Assembly (NCBI RefSeq): GCF_964355755.1
Contig: NC_092677.1
Coordinates: 1,431,001-1,495,000 of the forward strand
Direction: 5' to 3'
Length of the DNA: 64,000 bases
Source: Antedon mediterranea
Taxonomy: Eukaryota > Echinodermata > Crinoidea > Comatulida > Antedonidae
Positions 59,545 through 64,000 of this stretch are shown here, piece after piece (the stretch's first letter is position 1; every line of letters begins with the position of its first letter). The notes under the pieces were generated by a model that made no database searches, had not been told where the DNA came from, and saw only the letters and a program-made list of their open reading frames with translations. Made by a program: the position numbers and the translations under genes.

Positions 59545-61513
59545 ATGGCGATATGTGAGTGTGCACTCATTTTCTTGATTTTCCAATGCGACTGTAAGTA
59601 GAAACTTTGAATATAATTGGTGTAACCAATCATGCATGTTTATTAGTAGGGTCCTACTATGGTTTCAACATAAAATTATAAGACTGGCTATGGAGTTTGA
59701 CGGCGTAACCAATTTGTATTGTATTGTTTGTATTAATTGATTTGTTTCATTAAATACATTGCCACCCATTCATTTTCTGTGTATATAGTTATAAATGGTC
59801 AAACTCATCCTCTTATCAATGTACAAGATGCTAATGTTAAATTAGGTGAAGATGCTGTTATCACCTGTGATTACACACTCAGTGGTACAAGAACATTTAA
59901 TGCTGCTCAATGGTACAATAGCAATTCAGACGAAAACCCACTTGTTAAAACTGCAGTGTCAAATCAAAATGGTAGATATACAGCTGATACCTCATTCACA
60001 AGCTGGTGTAACTACTCTCACCATTGCAAACTCAGTGTTGTCTGATGATGGACACTATAGGTGTAGAATTTTTGATTCGTCTATTTTATCTGGTGAAAAC
60101 AACGGAAATCGTACTGTTCAATGTAAGTAGGAATAAATCTACGAATGACATACTGTAGATTTAAGTCATTCAAAAAAATAGGCAATCATCATTTTAATAT
60201 AAAGACAATTGATTTTGTCAATACAGATCTGGAAACCCCCGTTTTGAAGTCGAACACATTATCTGCCATGATAAATGACACCGCAACATTTACATGTACT
60301 AAACTTATCGGTGAACCAAAATCAATTACTGTCAGATGGACAAAAAATGATGCTACGCTAGATATTTCTGATACAGACAAATATCAGTCTTCTGATGCAA
60401 CATTAATAATTAATCAAGTAGATGAAATGGACGACGGAAGTTATCGGTGTGTAGCAGAGAATGCTGCTTACAGTGGAGATGAAGGAAAGCCTAGTAATCC
60501 TCTTATACTCTCAGTAGGTTGGTTGCAATAAAGTTGTTATAACTAATGATACAATAATATCATATTTTATTGAGATCATAGGTATAATATAGTCTATCAT
60601 AATTAGACGGAATATTCCAACAATTATGTATTATGCGGTAATGGAAATAAAGCACAGCTACACAGTTTAATTATAAAAGGCCTTTTTATAATAATATTAA
60701 TAGAACAAGAAAATATATAAAACCAATAGATGAACTGACTATGTTTAAATAACATAATCATATGTACTTTCTATTTCTTTAGCATTGACGACAACTTTTT
60801 CTACATCCAGTAGGTCAACTACACGTACGTTTTGTTTGTTTGCATTGCACTAATAGTTTCCTATTTTTAGGTTTGCGAATAAAAAATATGACTATTGTAT
60901 ATTTGTTATGTCACAATCACATGGTAACTCTGATCCTCTTGATTTGTACATCGTTCGTACACAGAAGTTCCAAATAGTGAGGATGTATGTACTTCAACTG
61001 GTCATGTTGTTGGAATGACGTTTGTTGGTGTGCTCATTGGATTCATTTTCTGTTTGATTGTGGTTTTCATCATCAGCAAAAAAAGGACGACAAAATCACA
61101 GGTAAAGTATAATTCAGAAGGTAGAAAAAAAATAGTAAAATAGTCGAAAGTTAAGTGAAATACCGTCACACGTAATGGCAAACGTATTATTATTCAATTT
61201 ACTTTTTGATGTTTTATTTCAAAGGCACCGACATAAATAAATGACAACCAATCAGGGGTAAGAATGCTATACTTCAACCTTAATTATTCGCTTTCACTTT
61301 AATCATTACCATTATTGTCACCAATACACAATAAAGGTTTGCATGATTGTAATTCATCTTACTTTACTGTTGTATTTTTTTTAGCAGCAAGAGTATATGA
61401 CTTATACTGGAGAGACAGATAAAGAAACAAACCACACATACCAAGATTTACAGAAGAAAGACGATAATCAAGCTGTATATGTAAATGTTAAAGCAAAGAA
61501 GGACAAAAAATAA
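59545..61513 (+). pseudogene. Ig receptor G5 (beta type) with V frameshift and tail stop
   Basis: Exons: signal 59545-59593 (MAICECALIFLIFQCD), V-like 59789-60122, C2/I-like 60227-60517 (intact: FTCTK, VRWTK, DDGSYRC), stem 60783-60809 (or 60824), TM 60965-61101, cytoplasmic 61225-61257, tail 61385-61513 (YQDL, YVNV). The V exon is 334 nt and breaks frame near 59995; the rest of the domain (TTLTIANS, DDGHYRC) is in another frame. The 11-codon exon reads APT then TAA, which would remove the tyrosine tail unless this 33-nt phase 0-0 exon is skipped. Two independent lesions favour a true pseudogene. Confidence 0.75.
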
Positions 61514-62411
61514 TATACATGTTTAAAATAAAAATGAAAGAAATACATTATTATTATTATTCCTATTATTAATGAAACACCATTGGTTTAAAACTACATG
61601 AATGACATACCTCTTGTTGATTTAATTATAGAAATAAAGAGAAATCAAAATCTGTAGAAAGTGATTTCTTTCTCTTGATTTAACTCTTTAACGCGTACAA
61701 ATTTAATAACAAGGAAATGTGAATGCTGCAATTTGTATCATCATTAACAAAACAAAACCCTCTATGTACCTATAGTGGCATAATCTACCAGTGGTATAGA
61801 GCAACATATGATGTAACGATGAAAACAATTAAAATAACCCTGTATGGATCGTATGGTACAACTTTTTTTTTTCTATCCGTGGGCCTAGGCGAAGGTCTAA
61901 ATCACTTGGATCTACCAATGGGTTCTGTAATAAAAAGTGTTACTTTGCTTTTATATGAGTTCTTGTTTATCAGTATGAGTCCAACTCCCAATAAATGTCC
62001 AAATATTGTCAAATAATAACAACAATTAAGAGATATGTTTCAAATACAATCTATAATCAAAGTGTAAATTCATTCGTTAAACAACAAAATGCCGTGACAT
62101 GAGATGCAAAAGAGAAATCAATAGCCTATATAATTAACAGTTGACGGCCGTTTAATTAGTATATTAGTACCGTAGCCTATAGGCCTAGTAATGGACCCCA
62201 TCGTCACCAACAACGGCACCAAAATGCCATTTTCTTGTTCAAAGAATCATCGTTACTTTTGATGCAGGACACATCAAGTTTGTGCCAATTTCACAATAGC
62301 AATTGTTTGAGAAATTAAAGTTTAGACCAAAGATACTTTAGCGTTATGAAGTGGCGCCACTCTACGTGGCGCGTTATACGATCTTTGGTTTTAGACTGGG
62401 TGTTGCCGGGG

Positions 62412-63337
62412 AGCGATTTTTTTTTTCGTACATAAGTTGGGGACCCCCTCATGAAACGTCACAAAATAAATATGAATAATTCATCAGTTCAATTTTTGTT
62501 GTTCGGTGTGCACCCAAGCGTATAGCAACAAGAAGTGATTACACAAGTGCGGTACGATTCTAGGCCTATCTCCGCTGTTGTTGCGGCGTGCGATTTCATA
62601 GAAGAATAGCAGCGTTTTGTGTGGATTGTCGAAATAATCAGCCTTTAGTTTATGGTGTTTTTAATATAATTTATTACTAAAGAATTACGTGTTAACATTA
62701 TAGTTTCTATTAATACTATTAGGCCTAATTATTAGTCTCTAAACCCATGTCTATTCTAGTGTAGTAGCTGTGTGGATGTGTGTGACGTGTGTGTGTTAGG
62801 TATGACACAATCCGAGTAATAAGTCAGCAAAATTAAACAATAAACATTACACAAAAATAAATGTTTTATTCTCGTGGGTCTAATCTAATCTTCTCATCTC
62901 ATGTGTTCATATACGCGCATTTTTAAAGTTCCTTTGAGTACATGTATATTGTTTGATAATAAAATAGCAGAATTAAAAAAATACAGTAAACAAATTATAC
63001 ACATTCTATATTCTTGTGGGTCTAAGCTTTCTTTGGGCTATGTCCAATGAATTACTACTTAGTTTAATGTCTTGCCTAGCTGTCGATTAGCTTCGACTCG
63101 ACACATTTTGCATAGTGGTGGTGTGTGTGAAGAAGAGTGCGCGAAGGCAATCGCGTGAATTGACTTAGAATACTAGGCCTACTGTGTAGAAAGTATTGTA
63201 TCGCAGTTGTGTAATCACTTCTTGTTGCTATACGCTTGGGTGCACACGGAACAACAAATTTAACTGATGAATTATTCATGTTTATTTTGTGACGTTTCAT
63301 GAGGGGTCCCCAACTTATGTACGAAAAAAAAATCGCT
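62412..63337. mobile_element. Long-TIR (foldback) element, 926 bp, with GCCGGGG TSD
   Basis: The ends AGCGATTTTTTTTTTCGTAC and its inverse start near-identical arms of about 150 bp (through CACCCAAGCGTATAGCAACA and GAAGTGATTACACAA). GCCGGGG flanks both sides (62405-62411 and 63338-63344). The G3 upstream region at about 51370 shows the uninterrupted site. No transposase is encoded. It separates the G6 promoter-like region into two parts. Confidence 0.85.
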
Positions 63338-63512
63338 GCCGGGGATAGAGCGAGATAGCTTAGTGAACGATGAGGGCGTGTGTAATTAATTCAATCCAGA
63401 GTCATCAGATTCAATAAACTCGTATTAGGTCTACTTTCAAAATCTCACAAAACAAGGAAGGACAATTCGATTTATATTCTGTATTCACTATACTAGTAAT
63501 TCTGTCTTTGTG

Positions 63513-64000
63513 ATGATGACTACTTGTTGTTTGCTGCTATTTGTTCTTGTATTTGGTAAGTACCAGGCTTTAATGTTTTGTGGTCAAACTAAGAAAACAT
63601 TTAATTTTGTATTTTTGGTAAACACATTTTCCGCATTGTTTGAAATACAAATAATTATACAGTCATGCGTTTTATGTTATTTCCGGATTATAGATGGTGG
63701 TTCAACTTTATTTTATTTATTTTATTTTATTTCATCAAAACCAACAGCAACGAAAGTTGCCACTTAGGCCTAAAGATATGAAACAGAAAACAGATACAAC
63801 TGTAGTAAAAATGAGCCTATTGAGCACAATTATTGAAAAAAAGAATGCAATGAGTCATAAATGAAGAATAACTATTGAAAAAAATATCAACATTTACATT
63901 TGACTCACTTAAATAGTTGTAAGCCTACAAAGAAGGCAAGCGTGTCTGAAACCCCCTTTTCGAGACATTTACTCTATTAAACGGAACATAAAAAGTGGAC
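63513..64000 (+). CDS. Ig receptor G6, first exon and part of intron 1 (truncated by window)
   Basis: 63513-63555 encodes the same signal peptide as G3 (MMTTCC, then a Leu/Val-rich core) and ends at TTTG-GTAAGT in phase 1. The upstream 170 bp and the start of intron 1 also match G3. The V exon and everything after would lie beyond 64000. By position it is the duplicate of G3. Confidence 0.7.
63706..64000. mobile_element. Possible insertion in G6 intron 1
   Basis: The match to the G3 intron stops after GATGGTGGTTCAA. A TTTTA-repeat tract and unrelated AT-rich sequence follow to the window end. A pentanucleotide tail could be the 3' end of a minus-strand LINE, but no coding sequence is visible. 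Confidence 0.35.

Overview
This is an AT-rich, intron-rich animal nuclear window with no prokaryotic features. The dispersed AGGCCTA-type simple repeat, the dense small TIR/foldback transposons, and the gene families (tandem Ig-superfamily receptors, a DUF7869-like gene, LINE, hAT and Merlin remnants) point to a marine deuterostome invertebrate. An echinoderm is my best guess; the species is not determined. Exons were assembled by hand from GT/AG sites and reading-frame continuity. No transcript evidence was available.

1-10.2 kb is a transposon graveyard of nested inverted-repeat elements. It also holds a broken Cys-rich gag-like ORF, a diverged copy of the 3' flank of the Ig genes, and a 56-bp tandem repeat. 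10.3-20.1 kb (minus strand) is an apparently intact 11-exon gene for a ~969-aa DUF7869-type, RNase-H-like, transposase-related protein. Its N-terminal acidic exons look like successive duplications of exon 1. 20.3-24.1 kb is a Merlin-type DNA transposon with ~300-bp TIRs, a perfect 8-bp target duplication and a wrecked transposase. 24-33.5 kb is non-genic, with LINE reverse-transcriptase pieces and direct and inverted repeats. 34.1-40.3 kb (plus strand) is an intact 10-exon gene for a ~664-aa unrecognised protein; its middle reads like a ParB-type N-terminal domain. A tRNA-like SINE head and palindromic repeats follow it.

42.2-64 kb is the most interesting part: a head-to-tail array of five Ig receptor genes (G1-G5) plus the first exon of a sixth (G6). 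Each has a signal exon, a V-like Ig exon, a C2/I-like Ig exon, a tiny stem exon, a transmembrane exon, an 11-codon cytoplasmic exon, and a final exon with a conserved multi-tyrosine tail (YQDL, nine residues, YVNV) that looks like an ITAM/Grb2-type signalling tail. All extracellular exons are phase 1-1. Two V classes occur, in the order alpha (G1), beta (G2), alpha (G3), alpha (G4), beta (G5), G6. G2 and G3 are intact. G1, G4 and G5 carry frameshifts, stops or exon loss. G1-G2-G3 and G4-G5-G6 are related by a ~12-kb tandem duplication. A 5'-truncated LINE and a long-TIR element each occupy one copy only, so the array is young and still changing. I interpret it as a lineage-specific, birth-and-death innate immune or allorecognition receptor family.
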